Source: an uncultured Anaeroplasma sp.
Lineage (GTDB): Bacteria > Bacillota_I > Bacilli_A > Acholeplasmatales > Anaeroplasmataceae
NCBI GenBank assembly: GCA_945920825.1
Contig: CAMEKD010000002.1
Span: forward strand, 1-45,499
DNA: 45,499 nt
Direction of reading: 5' to 3'
A program made the translations under genes and the position numbers. The notes under the pieces are model-generated. The model saw only the letters and a list, made by a program, of their open reading frames with translations, searched no databases and was not told the DNA's origin. The stretch's first letter is position 1; the number at the start of each line of letters is the position of its first letter. Positions 18,066-27,704 of this stretch are shown piece after piece.

Positions 18066-19877
18066 CTATTTAAAATATGTATTATATATTTGTTCATATC
18101 TACCATCAATGGTATAGTATCTAAGCTCATTCATTAAATTCGAATGATTTCTTATAAATTCAACAATAAATGGATTATATTTTGTGCCCTTGCCATCGAC
18201 AAGTTCTTGCAAAAGCATATCAAAATTCTTACCAAAGGAATAATTTCTTCCATAGCAATCCGTACCTGCATCTATTGCATCTGCAATTCGAATTAAATCA
18301 ATAACAATCTTATATTTTGATTTCGTGTTATCAAAGTATACAGGATATCCATTTTTACCATCATAATCCTTATGATGTCCAAGCATAACATCAAAATATG
18401 GTGCAAAATACTTATCATTACCGATTAGTGCTAAGCCCTTTTCTGGATGCTTCTTCACATATTTATATTCTAAATCGGTTAAGCTTCTATATTGCTGTGT
18501 AATTAATCCTGTAGATAAGGATTTACCTAAATCATGAATTCTTGCAGCTCTTGCAACATAGGATTTTAATTCATCATAATTCGAAAAACCAATCTTATAG
18601 AATTCATTTAATAATAAATCCTTCGAATGATTTATATAATCTAAAATGCCCAAGGATAACCTTTCAACCATCAAAGAATGCATGTAATTACCTGGTTGAT
18701 TCTTCACTAAAATATCCCTTAATAATCTTTCCTTATCCTCAATAGAGGAAATAAAAGGTAGCGCCTTACGAATTAGAGTAGATGCTGCCTCATCAAAGGC
18801 AATCGTATATTTTTCCTGAGGAATTCTATTTAAAAAGCTAGCAATAGCCTTTATTATATTTAAGGATTCCTTTTGTCTTTCGTTTATACTCAAATAGGAG
18901 CAATTTAGGAAATCAAAGAACATAAATGCCGTATTAAATAGGTTTTCTGCACGAATAAAGATTTCATCACTTGATTCATTGAAGGTCAATTCATTTGTAT
19001 CATTTAAATAGAATCCTAAATAATTCTTTAAATAATAAACAAATTCCTCATCATTCATTTGATCATGAAAATAATTCAATACTGCATTACATAAATCTGT
19101 ATCCATTTCGTCCTCAAATGTATCCTTGATTTCATCAATTAAATCAATATATTCCATTTGCTGAGATAATCCATCATCTAAATAATACATAAAGCTATGT
19201 AGTAGCATTATATTTAATAAATTACCTTCATGATGTGCAATTTCTTGGTCCATCATATCCTTTATATCACTCGACTGATAAAATGCTTTAGCCTCTTTAA
19301 ATGCATCTATAATATCCTGATTGTATTTGTTACTATATTCAGGTAATGTTTTTAAAATATTATAGTAAGCTACATAAATTAATCTTCTTTCATTAATACT
19401 AGTTAAGTCCTTATAATGCACTCTTAAATCTTTAATCTTATGTAAATCGCTCTTTAATTGCTCTAAGGCAGAATCATCTAATCTTAAAAAGCAACCATAT
19501 TCGTAGCATCTATCCTGATATAAATGAATTAACTTATTATAATCCTTTATATTCTCATAATAAGGGATGAGCTTATCAATGATACGAATAATAAAATAAG
19601 AATCATGTAAATCTCTATCCTCTAGAGTTCTATAGCCCATATATAGGGCATCGTACTCTTTAGAGTCTAAATCCTTATCCAAATAAGAATTAATTACATT
19701 TACCATTTCTGTATTCTTTTTATAAATCGCTCTTACCGCAACACTTCTTTTTTTATAAGCAGCTAACCAATCCTTATAATCTCTAAAAGAAAATAAATCC
19801 TTATCTATCTCGTTACAGGTTATTATATTGTGTTTAATTGCATGAAAGCAATTGCTAATTTCTTCAAGCTTATCCAT
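18066..19877 (-). CDS. HD-GYP-like domain protein with long alpha-helical N-terminus, 603 aa
   Basis: ARIHDLGKSLSTGLITQQYRSLTDLEYKYVKKHPEKG, GHHKDYDGKNGYP, IRIADAIDAGTD. Confidence 0.78.
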   Translation of the reverse strand: MDKLEEISNCFHAIKHNIITCNEIDKDLFSFRDYKDWLAAYKKRSVAVRAIYKKNTEMVNVINSYLDKDLDSKEYDALYMGYRTLEDRDLHDSYFIIRIIDKLIPYYENIKDYNKLIHLYQDRCYEYGCFLRLDDSALEQLKSDLHKIKDLRVHYKDLTSINERRLIYVAYYNILKTLPEYSNKYNQDIIDAFKEAKAFYQSSDIKDMMDQEIAHHEGNLLNIMLLHSFMYYLDDGLSQQMEYIDLIDEIKDTFEDEMDTDLCNAVLNYFHDQMNDEEFVYYLKNYLGFYLNDTNELTFNESSDEIFIRAENLFNTAFMFFDFLNCSYLSINERQKESLNIIKAIASFLNRIPQEKYTIAFDEAASTLIRKALPFISSIEDKERLLRDILVKNQPGNYMHSLMVERLSLGILDYINHSKDLLLNEFYKIGFSNYDELKSYVARAARIHDLGKSLSTGLITQQYRSLTDLEYKYVKKHPEKGLALIGNDKYFAPYFDVMLGHHKDYDGKNGYPVYFDNTKSKYKIVIDLIRIADAIDAGTDCYGRNYSFGKNFDMLLQELVDGKGTKYNPFIVEFIRNHSNLMNELRYYTIDGRYEQIYNTYFK

Positions 19878-19920
19878 ATAAATCTCCTCACATTTTATGA
19901 TTATATCATAAAAAAATTAA

Positions 19921-19943
19921 AAATCAGCCGAATGGGCTGATTT
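19921..19943. terminator. Terminator hairpin downstream of CDF gene
   Basis: AAATCAGCC-gaatg-GGCTGATTT. Confidence 0.7.
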
Positions 19944-19966
19944 CGTTGTTATTGAAGTATTTTCAT

Positions 19967-20890
19967 TTATTTTTCATTTTCTTCTATTGAAATAGAGTAT
20001 GGGTCTACATGGACAATACAATGTTTAATATTATCATATTTTCCCTCTAGCATATCGTGCACTCCCTTTGCAATATCATGGCCCTCCTTTACGCTTAGAG
20101 TATCTAATACTGCAATTTCAAGCTCAATATAAATTTTGCTTCCAAACATTCTACTTTTCAAATCATTAATAGCTAATACTCCAGGATAATTTAGAATATC
20201 TTCATGAATGTTTTTTAAGAAATCGTCTGGAGCTGCCTTATCGATTAATTCATTTATGCCATCCTTAAAAATATCAATAGAAACCTTTAGAATAAATAAA
20301 GAAATGACGATCGTCATAATAGGATCTAATATTAAAATATTACCACCTAAAATTAAACCTATAATACCTATAACAGATGCAATACTTGAAATGGAATCCG
20401 TCAAGTGATGAATAGCATCCGCTCTTAACGTTTCTGATTTTAATTTTTTTGCCTTAGCATTCGTATAAAAATACATCCAACCCTTAACGATAATCGAGGT
20501 AATCGCAAATCCTAAAGCAATATATAGGAATACTCCAGTTTGATTCTCATATTCCCCCTTAAAGAAGGAAATAATGGAGGTTACGCCATTATACATAAGT
20601 CCTCCTGCAGTAATAAATAGCATTACGGCTAATATTACCAGCGCAACAGATTCCATTCTCTCATGTCCAAAGGGATGCTCCTTATCCGCCTTTTTCGATG
20701 CCATTTTGGCGCCTACAATAACGACAATCGTCGATAAAACATCGGATGCACTGTGAATACCATCCGAAATAAGAGATGTTGATTTTGCCAAAATACCTGC
20801 AACAACCTTAGAAATGGTCAATATTAAATTGAAAAGAATCGTAATAATTCCAACCTTGGCAATCTCTTTCGTATATTTGTTTTCTTCCAT
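19967..20890 (-). CDS. Cation diffusion facilitator (CDF) exporter; start proposed at 20890
   Basis: LISDGIHSASDVLSTIVVIVGA, HPFGHERMESVA, DAIHHLTDSISS CDF motifs. The track N-terminal MGRNRSLQGLPAGKGRYFF translates riboswitch/terminator sequence. Confidence 0.92.
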   Translation of the reverse strand: MEENKYTKEIAKVGIITILFNLILTISKVVAGILAKSTSLISDGIHSASDVLSTIVVIVGAKMASKKADKEHPFGHERMESVALVILAVMLFITAGGLMYNGVTSIISFFKGEYENQTGVFLYIALGFAITSIIVKGWMYFYTNAKAKKLKSETLRADAIHHLTDSISSIASVIGIIGLILGGNILILDPIMTIVISLFILKVSIDIFKDGINELIDKAAPDDFLKNIHEDILNYPGVLAINDLKSRMFGSKIYIELEIAVLDTLSVKEGHDIAKGVHDMLEGKYDNIKHCIVHVDPYSISIEENEK

Positions 20891-20897
20891 AAAAAAA

Positions 20898-21000
20898 TAC
20901 CTGCCCTTCCCTGCAGGTAAACCCTGCAGACTTCTATTTCGTCCCACAGGTAATCCTGTTGCCTAAGCCCGGCTGCCATACATCATGCGCCTGATCAACC
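20898..21000 (-). promoter_or_regulatory. NiCo (czcD-type) riboswitch with expression platform
   Basis: CAGGCGCATGATGTATGGCAGCCGGGCTTAGGCAACAGGATTACCTGTGGGAC shows the conserved CAGGC / GCAGCCGGGC / GGCAACAG / CUGUGGGAC blocks of the class and sits directly upstream of a CDF exporter. The promoter TTGACT-N18-TAAAAT lies at 21004-21033. Confidence 0.9.
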
Positions 21001-21041
21001 ATCATTTTAGCAAAGTCAATTTATGTTAGTCAAGAATAATC

Positions 21042-21386
21042 CTATAACAAAAATGGGCTTTTTAAAAACTTATTCGATATTAAATTCTTTAATTCATCTA
21101 AATCCCTATTTATATTCTTATATATTTTCTCTTCTAGCATGAAATATTCCTTAACATATTCCTTAGAATATAAATTTGCTTTAGCCATGGAAAACTCCTT
21201 TTGTTTTTGATTCAAATCAAAGATTTCTGGCCTTTCCTTAGCCTCTATATATTCTGCTTCCTTCATCTTAAAGGAAATGATTAAGGGGGCATATTCCTTA
21301 TGAATCATGTCCTTTAATTTTAGAAGCCTGTTAAAATCATCGCTATTTATTATTTCATCAATATATTCCTTAACTAAATCTTCCAT
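21042..21386 (-). CDS. YlbF/YmcA-like family protein
   Basis: Alpha-helical MEDLVKEYIDEIINSDDFNRLLKLKDMIHKEYAPLIISFKMKEAEYIEAK. Start re-assigned from 21431. Confidence 0.5.
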   Translation of the reverse strand: MEDLVKEYIDEIINSDDFNRLLKLKDMIHKEYAPLIISFKMKEAEYIEAKERPEIFDLNQKQKEFSMAKANLYSKEYVKEYFMLEEKIYKNINRDLDELKNLISNKFLKSPFLL

Positions 21387-21478
21387 ATTGTACCTCACAA
21401 CCATTTTAATAAATATTTGGCCCATTTTCAATAATTGTAATTTCCTAATAATATGCTATAATACCTTTGGTGATAAAA

Positions 21479-22093
21479 ATGTATTTAGAAAAAGATATTG
21501 TAAAAGAAGGAAATGCTTTATTAAATCAAAAATGTAAAAAGGTATCTCTACCACTATCTAGTGATGATGAGGCTTGTATTCGTGGATTATACGAATATAT
21601 GGTTGTATCTGCTGTAGATGAGCTTGTAGAAAAATATAAAATCAGACCTGGCGTTGGTATTGCAGCACCACAGGTTGGTGTTGAAAAAAGAATGTTCGCA
21701 ATGAACTGTGTGGATTTCCTAGATGAGGAACAAAAACAATATTGCTACGCTTGGATTAATCCACAAATTGTAGCCTCATCAAAGAAAATGACATATCTTC
21801 CTTGTGGTGAAGGATGTCTTTCTGTTGATAGAACTACAGAGGGTTTAGTTACACCAAGACATATGTCTATTAAGGTTAAGGGTACAATATATGATTTTAA
21901 TACAAGAAAGCTAAAAAATATATCTATGCTTCTTTCAGGATATCCTGCCATTGTTTTCCAGCATGAATATGACCATTTAGATGGAATATTATATACCTCT
22001 AAAATGTATAAACCCGAAGAATTAGATGAGGATATCGTACCTTTATATACAATTAATGAAAAAGGCGAAGCTTTAGTTGAAGAAAATGAATAG
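21479..22093 (+). CDS. def: Peptide deformylase
   Basis: GVGIAAPQVG, EGCLSV, QHEYDHLDGILY. Confidence 0.95.
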   Translation: MYLEKDIVKEGNALLNQKCKKVSLPLSSDDEACIRGLYEYMVVSAVDELVEKYKIRPGVGIAAPQVGVEKRMFAMNCVDFLDEEQKQYCYAWINPQIVASSKKMTYLPCGEGCLSVDRTTEGLVTPRHMSIKVKGTIYDFNTRKLKNISMLLSGYPAIVFQHEYDHLDGILYTSKMYKPEELDEDIVPLYTINEKGEALVEENE

Positions 22094-22094
22094 G

Positions 22095-22135
22095 TGCTGT
22101 TAAGAAACCAAAAAGTTTCTAGCAGCTTTTCTTTT
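22095..22135 (+). terminator. Terminator of def
   Basis: GCTGTTAAGAAAC-caaaaa-GTTTCTAGCAGCTTTTCTTTT. Confidence 0.8.
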
Positions 22136-22141
22136 GCATAA

Positions 22142-22465
22142 AATCATTGTTATGAAAAACTTGTTAGACACATTCCTAATAAAGGATTCCATAATATTCG
22201 ATATTGCGGTTTTTATGCTAAACATACAAATCAAGATTTATCTAAGCTTAAAAAGCTTTATACTACTATGGAATTAAACAAAATGAAATCAAACATCAAT
22301 TGGAATAAAAAAATGAAACTGACTTATAATTATGAACCTCTTCTTTGTACTTGTGGTCACTATATGAAATTTTGCCCTGAAATGTCATTCTTCCCTAACA
22401 AAAAAGGTGTTCCAAAACAATTATCATTTTATGATTATGATGAGGATGGTGAATTATATGCCTAA
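22142..22465 (+). pseudogene. 3' remnant of IS91-type (Y2) transposase
   Basis: The open frame extends upstream of the track ORF: NHCYEKLVRHIPNKGFHNIRYCGFYAKHTNQDLSKLKKLYTTMELNK..., like the C-terminal part of Y2 transposases (HVLPKGFHRIRYYGFLA), with a CTCGHYMKFCP-type tail. The catalytic N-terminus is missing. Confidence 0.65.
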
Positions 22466-22973
22466 AAGCTTTAATACAATTAAACGCTATCTTTCTGATG
22501 AGGAAAAATTTGAGGATGCTTTATTTGAATATAATTTTGATAAAGCTACACAAATAAAACCAATATATATTTATCCTGAAGGATATCACGAAATGACGGA
22601 TGAAGAAATTGAACATGATGAAGTAATATCTCAAAAAATATTTGAAGCTGAGATGAATGATGATAAGGAGGAAGCTGATAGACTTAGAGAGCTTCTTACT
22701 CCTATTGGGCCAATGCCAATAATTAATATTGAAAAAACATTAGAATTAATTCCAATTGAAGATAGACAATTTTTTATAGATGAACTTGATAAAGATTCTT
22801 ACGAAGAAACTGTCATTATGAAATGTCTTAAATGTGACTTTGAAGAGGAAGCACCATATGACATTATTGAAGAATGTTGGGATAGCGGTCCTTATCCTAT
22901 AAGCTACTGTCCTCATTGTGACAAACCCAAATTTGTACCAGTCGATATTTACAATAAAAAGAAAAAGAAATAA
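22458..22973 (+). CDS. Uncharacterised acidic protein with C-terminal zinc-ribbon-like CxxC pairs, coupled to the transposase remnant
   Basis: ATG overlaps the end of the transposase frame (tATGCCTAA). MPKSFNTIKRYLSDEEKFEDALFEYNFD...MKCLKCDFEEE...YCPHCDKPKF. Confidence 0.6.
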   Translation: MPKSFNTIKRYLSDEEKFEDALFEYNFDKATQIKPIYIYPEGYHEMTDEEIEHDEVISQKIFEAEMNDDKEEADRLRELLTPIGPMPIINIEKTLELIPIEDRQFFIDELDKDSYEETVIMKCLKCDFEEEAPYDIIEECWDSGPYPISYCPHCDKPKFVPVDIYNKKKKK

Positions 22974-22993
22974 TACTTCTAACTAAATATATT

Positions 22994-23017
22994 ATCCTAG
23001 GCAGCCCTAGGATTTTT
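22994..23017 (+). terminator. Terminator (or IS-end hairpin) after the accessory ORF
   Basis: ATCCTAGG-cagc-CCTAGGATTTTT. Confidence 0.65.
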
Positions 23018-23060
23018 GTAGTTATAGTACTATTCCCATCATGATTTTAAATTTACTAAT

Positions 23061-23102
23061 AAATAAAAAAACTGTAAAAAAGTTATAAAACTAATTTACA
23101 GT
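23061..23102 (-). terminator. Terminator of SpoU methyltransferase gene
   Basis: ACTGTAAA...TTTACAGT with TTTTTTT on the minus strand. Confidence 0.65.
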
Positions 23103-23109
23103 ATATAGA

Positions 23110-23808
23110 TCATCTTAAATAATACATCAATATTCCTCCGGCAACAGAAACATTTAAGGATTCTGTATCTTCCATTGGTATATAAACGTTCTTTTCAATT
23201 ACACTTGAAGTCTCTTTGGAGATTCCATTTCCCTCATTGCCAAGTACAATACCAAGATGCCCTTCTTTCATTACATCTTCCATTGGAATTCCATTAACTA
23301 CATTCGTTCCATAAATCTTATATTCCTTATGAGATAATATGAAATCCTTTATATTTGATGTAACAAAATTTAGTTTAAATATTGCACCCTGACTAGATCT
23401 TATAACCTTATCGTTATAAATATCTACACAGCCTTCGCCTAAAATAATAGTATCAAATCCGAATGCTTTAGCACTTCGCATAAGCGCACCCATATTTCCT
23501 GGGTCCTGTACTCCATCTAAAAGTAATAGTTTGTTGGATAATTCCTTTTTATCAAGCATTGTACATAATCCTATTTCAGAAACAAGTGTATTTGTATTGG
23601 TGATTTTTTTCATTACGGATGGGGTCACTTGAATATAGCCTTCCTTTTCTTCAATAGAATAGGCTTCAATTAAAACATTTTGTTTTTTTGCTTCATCTAC
23701 TAAATGCTTACCCTCAACGATAAATTTTTGTTCTTGCTTTCTTTCCTTAGCCTTATTAAGGCTGGATAAATATTTAATTTTTGGGTTATCTAAGGATGTA
23801 ATGATCAT
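23110..23808 (-). CDS. TrmH/SpoU-family RNA 2'-O-methyltransferase
   Basis: VQDPGNMGALMRSAKAFGFDTIIL, LGNEGNGIS, PMEDTESLNVSVAGGILMY. Confidence 0.92.
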   Translation of the reverse strand: MIITSLDNPKIKYLSSLNKAKERKQEQKFIVEGKHLVDEAKKQNVLIEAYSIEEKEGYIQVTPSVMKKITNTNTLVSEIGLCTMLDKKELSNKLLLLDGVQDPGNMGALMRSAKAFGFDTIILGEGCVDIYNDKVIRSSQGAIFKLNFVTSNIKDFILSHKEYKIYGTNVVNGIPMEDVMKEGHLGIVLGNEGNGISKETSSVIEKNVYIPMEDTESLNVSVAGGILMYYLR

Positions 23809-23825
23809 ATTCCCTCCATGGACTT

Positions 23826-23850
23826 AAAAAATCGGGTTTCCCCGATTTTT
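23826..23850 (-). terminator. Terminator of suf operon
   Basis: AAAATCGGGtttcCCCGATTTTTA. Confidence 0.8.
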
Positions 23851-23853
23851 ATT

Positions 23854-25263
23854 TTAACCTTGTGCGTCTGTCATTTCAAGTTTAATTAATCTATTAAGCT
23901 CAACAGCATATTCCATTGGTAATTCCTTACTGAATGGTTCAATAAAACCCATGACAATCATTTCTGTTGCTTCTGCTTCCGTTAAGCCTCTACTCATTAG
24001 ATAGAATAATTGCTCCTCATTTACCTTAGAAACGGTTGCCTCATGCTCAATATACATATCCCCATTCTTACCACTATTCGTTGGAATAGTATCGGATGTA
24101 GATAGGTCATCTAGAATTAAGGTATCGCATTCAACGTGAGATCTTGCACCTAGTGCCTTAGGTCCACAAGAAACCATACCACGGTAATTTACCTTTCCTC
24201 CGCCTCTACAAATGGATTTAGAGATAATCGTAGATGTTGAATTCTCCCCTAAATGAATCATCTTAGCGCCAGTATCCTGTAGCTGTCCTTTTGCAGCGAA
24301 GGCAATAGATACCGTAGTACCCTTTGCGCCCTTCCCCTTAAGCACACAGGCAGGATATTTCATATTTAATCCTGAACCAACATTACCATCAATCCATTCC
24401 ATATGACCATAATAATCAACTAAGGTTCTCTTTGTAACTAAATTAACAATATTGTTTGACCAGTTTTGTACGGTAGAATATCTACAGTGTGCTCTTTTTT
24501 TAACATATATTTCTACAACTGCAGCATGTAAGGAATCCTTAGAATATAGAGGTGCTGTACAGCCCTCTACATAATGAATGTCACTATCATCCTCAACGAT
24601 AATTAGGGTTCTTTCAAATTGTCCCATTCTTTCAGAATTAATTCTAAAATAGGATTGTACTGGCTTTTGAAGCTTTACTCCCTTAGGGACATAAATAAAG
24701 GATCCACCACTCCATACAGCACTATTTAATGCTGCATATTTATTATCCGTATACGGAACGATTTTACCAAAATATTCTTTAACTAAATCCGGATATAGTC
24801 TTACTGCAGTATCTGTATCACAGAAGATTACACCTAAATCCTCTAATTCCTTTAAATTATTATGGTATACAACCTCTGATTCAAATTGAGTAGATGAACC
24901 AGCTAAATAATTTCTTTCTGCCTCAGGAATACCAAGCTTGTCAAAGGTATCTCTAATTTCCTTAGGAACATCTTCCCATTTTGTACCCTGCTCACGAACA
25001 GATTTAATATAGTAGGTATACTCTTGGAAATCAATATCAGATAAATCTGGTCCCCAGCTTGGGTTATCAAGCTTTAGAAAAGCATCATATGCAGCCAAAC
25101 GGAATTCCTTCATCCATTTTGGTTCATGCTTAGCATCCGAAATAAATTCAACAACCTCACGGTTTAAGCCCTTACCACTGGTTAAAACTGGAGTTGTTTC
25201 TGTTGTAAAGCCGTATTTGTAATCTCCAACAATTTCTAAAGCTTCTTCTTTATTTGTTGCCAT
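23854..25263 (-). CDS. sufB: Fe-S cluster assembly scaffold SufB
   Basis: [51 protein letters not shown]. Confidence 0.95.
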   Translation of the reverse strand: MATNKEEALEIVGDYKYGFTTETTPVLTSGKGLNREVVEFISDAKHEPKWMKEFRLAAYDAFLKLDNPSWGPDLSDIDFQEYTYYIKSVREQGTKWEDVPKEIRDTFDKLGIPEAERNYLAGSSTQFESEVVYHNNLKELEDLGVIFCDTDTAVRLYPDLVKEYFGKIVPYTDNKYAALNSAVWSGGSFIYVPKGVKLQKPVQSYFRINSERMGQFERTLIIVEDDSDIHYVEGCTAPLYSKDSLHAAVVEIYVKKRAHCRYSTVQNWSNNIVNLVTKRTLVDYYGHMEWIDGNVGSGLNMKYPACVLKGKGAKGTTVSIAFAAKGQLQDTGAKMIHLGENSTSTIISKSICRGGGKVNYRGMVSCGPKALGARSHVECDTLILDDLSTSDTIPTNSGKNGDMYIEHEATVSKVNEEQLFYLMSRGLTEAEATEMIVMGFIEPFSKELPMEYAVELNRLIKLEMTDAQG

Positions 25264-25693
25264 TATTTGTCACCTCATTTATTGCCTGTTCAACAGCCTT
25301 CCAAGATAGGGTGGCACACTTAATTCTTGCAGGGAAATCTCTAACGCCCATATAGGCTATAGCCTCACCTAATTCCTCTTCATATTTAGGGTCTTCACCC
25401 TTAACCATATCGAAGAAATCTTGGCATAGTGCTAATGCCTCATCAACCTTTCTTCCTGTAATTACCTCGCTCATGACAGAAGCACTTGAGCAGCAAATGC
25501 TACATCCATGTCCATCATGATGAACCTCTTTTACTATACCATCCTCTACCTTTATTTCTACATTCATATCATCCCCACAGGATGGGTTATTTAAATGTAC
25601 GAAATGATAGTCGTCTGTTCTCTTTAAACCTTTGTTCTTGGGATTTTTATAATTATCCATAATAACGGTTCTATACAAAGTGTTTAAATCCAT
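25250..25693 (-). CDS. sufU: SufU-type Fe-S assembly / sulfur relay protein
   Basis: [11 protein letters not shown]...NPSCGDDM...[20 protein letters not shown]...[11 protein letters not shown]. Confidence 0.93.
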   Translation of the reverse strand: MDLNTLYRTVIMDNYKNPKNKGLKRTDDYHFVHLNNPSCGDDMNVEIKVEDGIVKEVHHDGHGCSICCSSASVMSEVITGRKVDEALALCQDFFDMVKGEDPKYEEELGEAIAYMGVRDFPARIKCATLSWKAVEQAINEVTNNGNK

Positions 25694-25704
25694 AATACAT
25701 CCTC

Positions 25705-26910
25705 CTAAAACTGTCCAAAGAAATCCTTTGCATCCTTGACAGCTTTAACAAATTCCTTAACATCCTCTTCTGTATTATACAAATAGAAGGACGCTCTTAG
25801 GGTACCAATAGTACCTAAATGACGTGTGATGAGCTGTGCACAGTGATGACCAGCACGTATACATACCTTATCATTATCAAATACAGATGCAGCATCATGT
25901 GGATGAACTCCATCAATATTAAAAGAAATTATTCCTGTCTCACAATCCGGATTATATACTGTAATTCCTGGAATCTTCTTTAATTCCTCTACGGCTAAAT
26001 TCTTTAAATAATATTCATGCTTACCTATATTATCTAAGCCTATAGAATTTAAGTATTCACATGCCCTCGCAAGGCCAATGGCCGATGAAATCATTGGAGT
26101 TCCTGTTTCAAACTTATAAGGTGAATTCTTAAAAGTCATTTCCTGTTCATAAACCGTATCTGCCATATCTCCACCAAATTCCACAGGAGGCATTTTTTCT
26201 AATAATTCCTTTTTACCATATAAAATACCAATTCCTGTAGGACCACATAGCTTATGTCCTGAAAAGGATAGAAAATCACAATCTAAATCCTTAACATCAA
26301 CAACCATATGAGGTACAGATTGTGCACCATCCAAAGAAACAATAGCCCCTACCTCATGGGCAAGCTGAATAATTTCTTTAATTGGGGTGATATAACCCAT
26401 AACATTCGATACATGAGTAATAGCTACAACCTTTGTTTTTTTTGTTAAAACACTTTTGAATGCGTCAACAGTAATTCTTCCATCCTTATCTAATGGAACA
26501 TATTTTAATGTAGCCTTCTTCATCTTACATACATTCATCCAAGGCATATGGCTAGAATGATGCTCTAAAGGAGTTGTAATTACCTCATCTCCTTCTTCAA
26601 TGAAGGACATACCATAGCTTTGTGCTACTAAATTTAAGGATGCACTTGCACCTCTTGTAAATACGATTTCATCAAAGCTTGCATGAATGAATTTTGCAAT
26701 GACCTCTCTTGCTTCTTCGTATAAGTCTGTAGCCTGATAGGATAGTCCATATACACCTCTATGTACATTTACACCTAATCTTCTATAATAATCATCTACT
26801 GCATCAATTACACAATCTGGCTTTAATGCCATTGCAGCAGAATCTAAGTATGCAAGATTTGAATTGCTTCTTAAAACTGGGAAATCATTTCTAATTTTTA
26901 AAATATCCAT
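25705..26910 (-). CDS. sufS: SufS-type cysteine desulfurase
   Basis: YLDSAAMALKPDCVIDAV, FSGHKLCGPTGIGILYGKKELLE, RAGHHCAQ. Confidence 0.95.
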   Translation of the reverse strand: MDILKIRNDFPVLRSNSNLAYLDSAAMALKPDCVIDAVDDYYRRLGVNVHRGVYGLSYQATDLYEEAREVIAKFIHASFDEIVFTRGASASLNLVAQSYGMSFIEEGDEVITTPLEHHSSHMPWMNVCKMKKATLKYVPLDKDGRITVDAFKSVLTKKTKVVAITHVSNVMGYITPIKEIIQLAHEVGAIVSLDGAQSVPHMVVDVKDLDCDFLSFSGHKLCGPTGIGILYGKKELLEKMPPVEFGGDMADTVYEQEMTFKNSPYKFETGTPMISSAIGLARACEYLNSIGLDNIGKHEYYLKNLAVEELKKIPGITVYNPDCETGIISFNIDGVHPHDAASVFDNDKVCIRAGHHCAQLITRHLGTIGTLRASFYLYNTEEDVKEFVKAVKDAKDFFGQF

Positions 26911-26912
26911 AG

Positions 26913-27704
26913 TTATTCCCCTATTCTTGCCATAATCTCTTTTTCCATGGATTCCTTTAATTCCTCGTTTGGAATGGAATCAATAAATGGACGTACAATA
27001 CCCTCTAAAATAAGCAAGAAAGCTTGCTTCTTGGTTAATCCTCTACTCATTAAATAGAATAAATCCTCATCACTCATTTTACCAATGGATGCACCATGAT
27101 TTGCGAAGCAATCATATTCATCAATTAATAAAATAGGCTTTGCTGTAATAGAGGATATATTATCCATTACAACACCACGAGATAGCTGAGCACATTTTGA
27201 TTTGGACATACCCTTATCAATTTTACCTGTAGTATCAAACACTAGATTTGACCCATTCATCGCAACACCAACATTCTTGATGTTCGAATATGTAGATGGA
27301 TACTTATGATCAATTCTTTGTGTATATATAGAGGATACCTCTGTTAAAATACTTAGGTTTTCTACATTTGCTTGTGCATTCTCGTTTAATAAATGAATAA
27401 GCAAAGATTCTTCTGTAGCAGAAATAGAAATTTCTACTACATTTAATTCTCCATGAATGTCAAAGCATCTTTTTGATGATTGACTATTTAAAACATAATA
27501 TGTAATGGATGAATCCTTTAAGCCCTCCATATGAATCGTACAATTCTTTGTTTTATCTAGGAATTTTGCATTTATTCCATCTAAAACAACGATATCCATA
27601 TCCTGGTCAATAATATAGATTTCATCCTTTGTATCTTTAATATAATATTTCTTATCCTCTGCTTGACCCAACGCAGAGATTAGAACTAATTCTTGATTTG
27701 CCAT
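26913..27704 (-). CDS. sufD: SufD-like Fe-S assembly protein
   Basis: Between sufS and suf[31 protein letters not shown]. Confidence 0.88.
   Translation of the reverse strand: MANQELVLISALGQAEDKKYYIKDTKDEIYIIDQDMDIVVLDGINAKFLDKTKNCTIHMEGLKDSSITYYVLNSQSSKRCFDIHGELNVVEISISATEESLLIHLLNENAQANVENLSILTEVSSIYTQRIDHKYPSTYSNIKNVGVAMNGSNLVFDTTGKIDKGMSKSKCAQLSRGVVMDNISSITAKPILLIDEYDCFANHGASIGKMSDEDLFYLMSRGLTKKQAFLLILEGIVRPFIDSIPNEELKESMEKEIMARIGE

Noticed and set aside
20891-20947. N-terminal extension of the CDF protein (MGRNRSLQGLPAGKGRYFF)
   Set aside because: Translation of riboswitch expression-platform sequence; true start is MEENKYTK at 20890.
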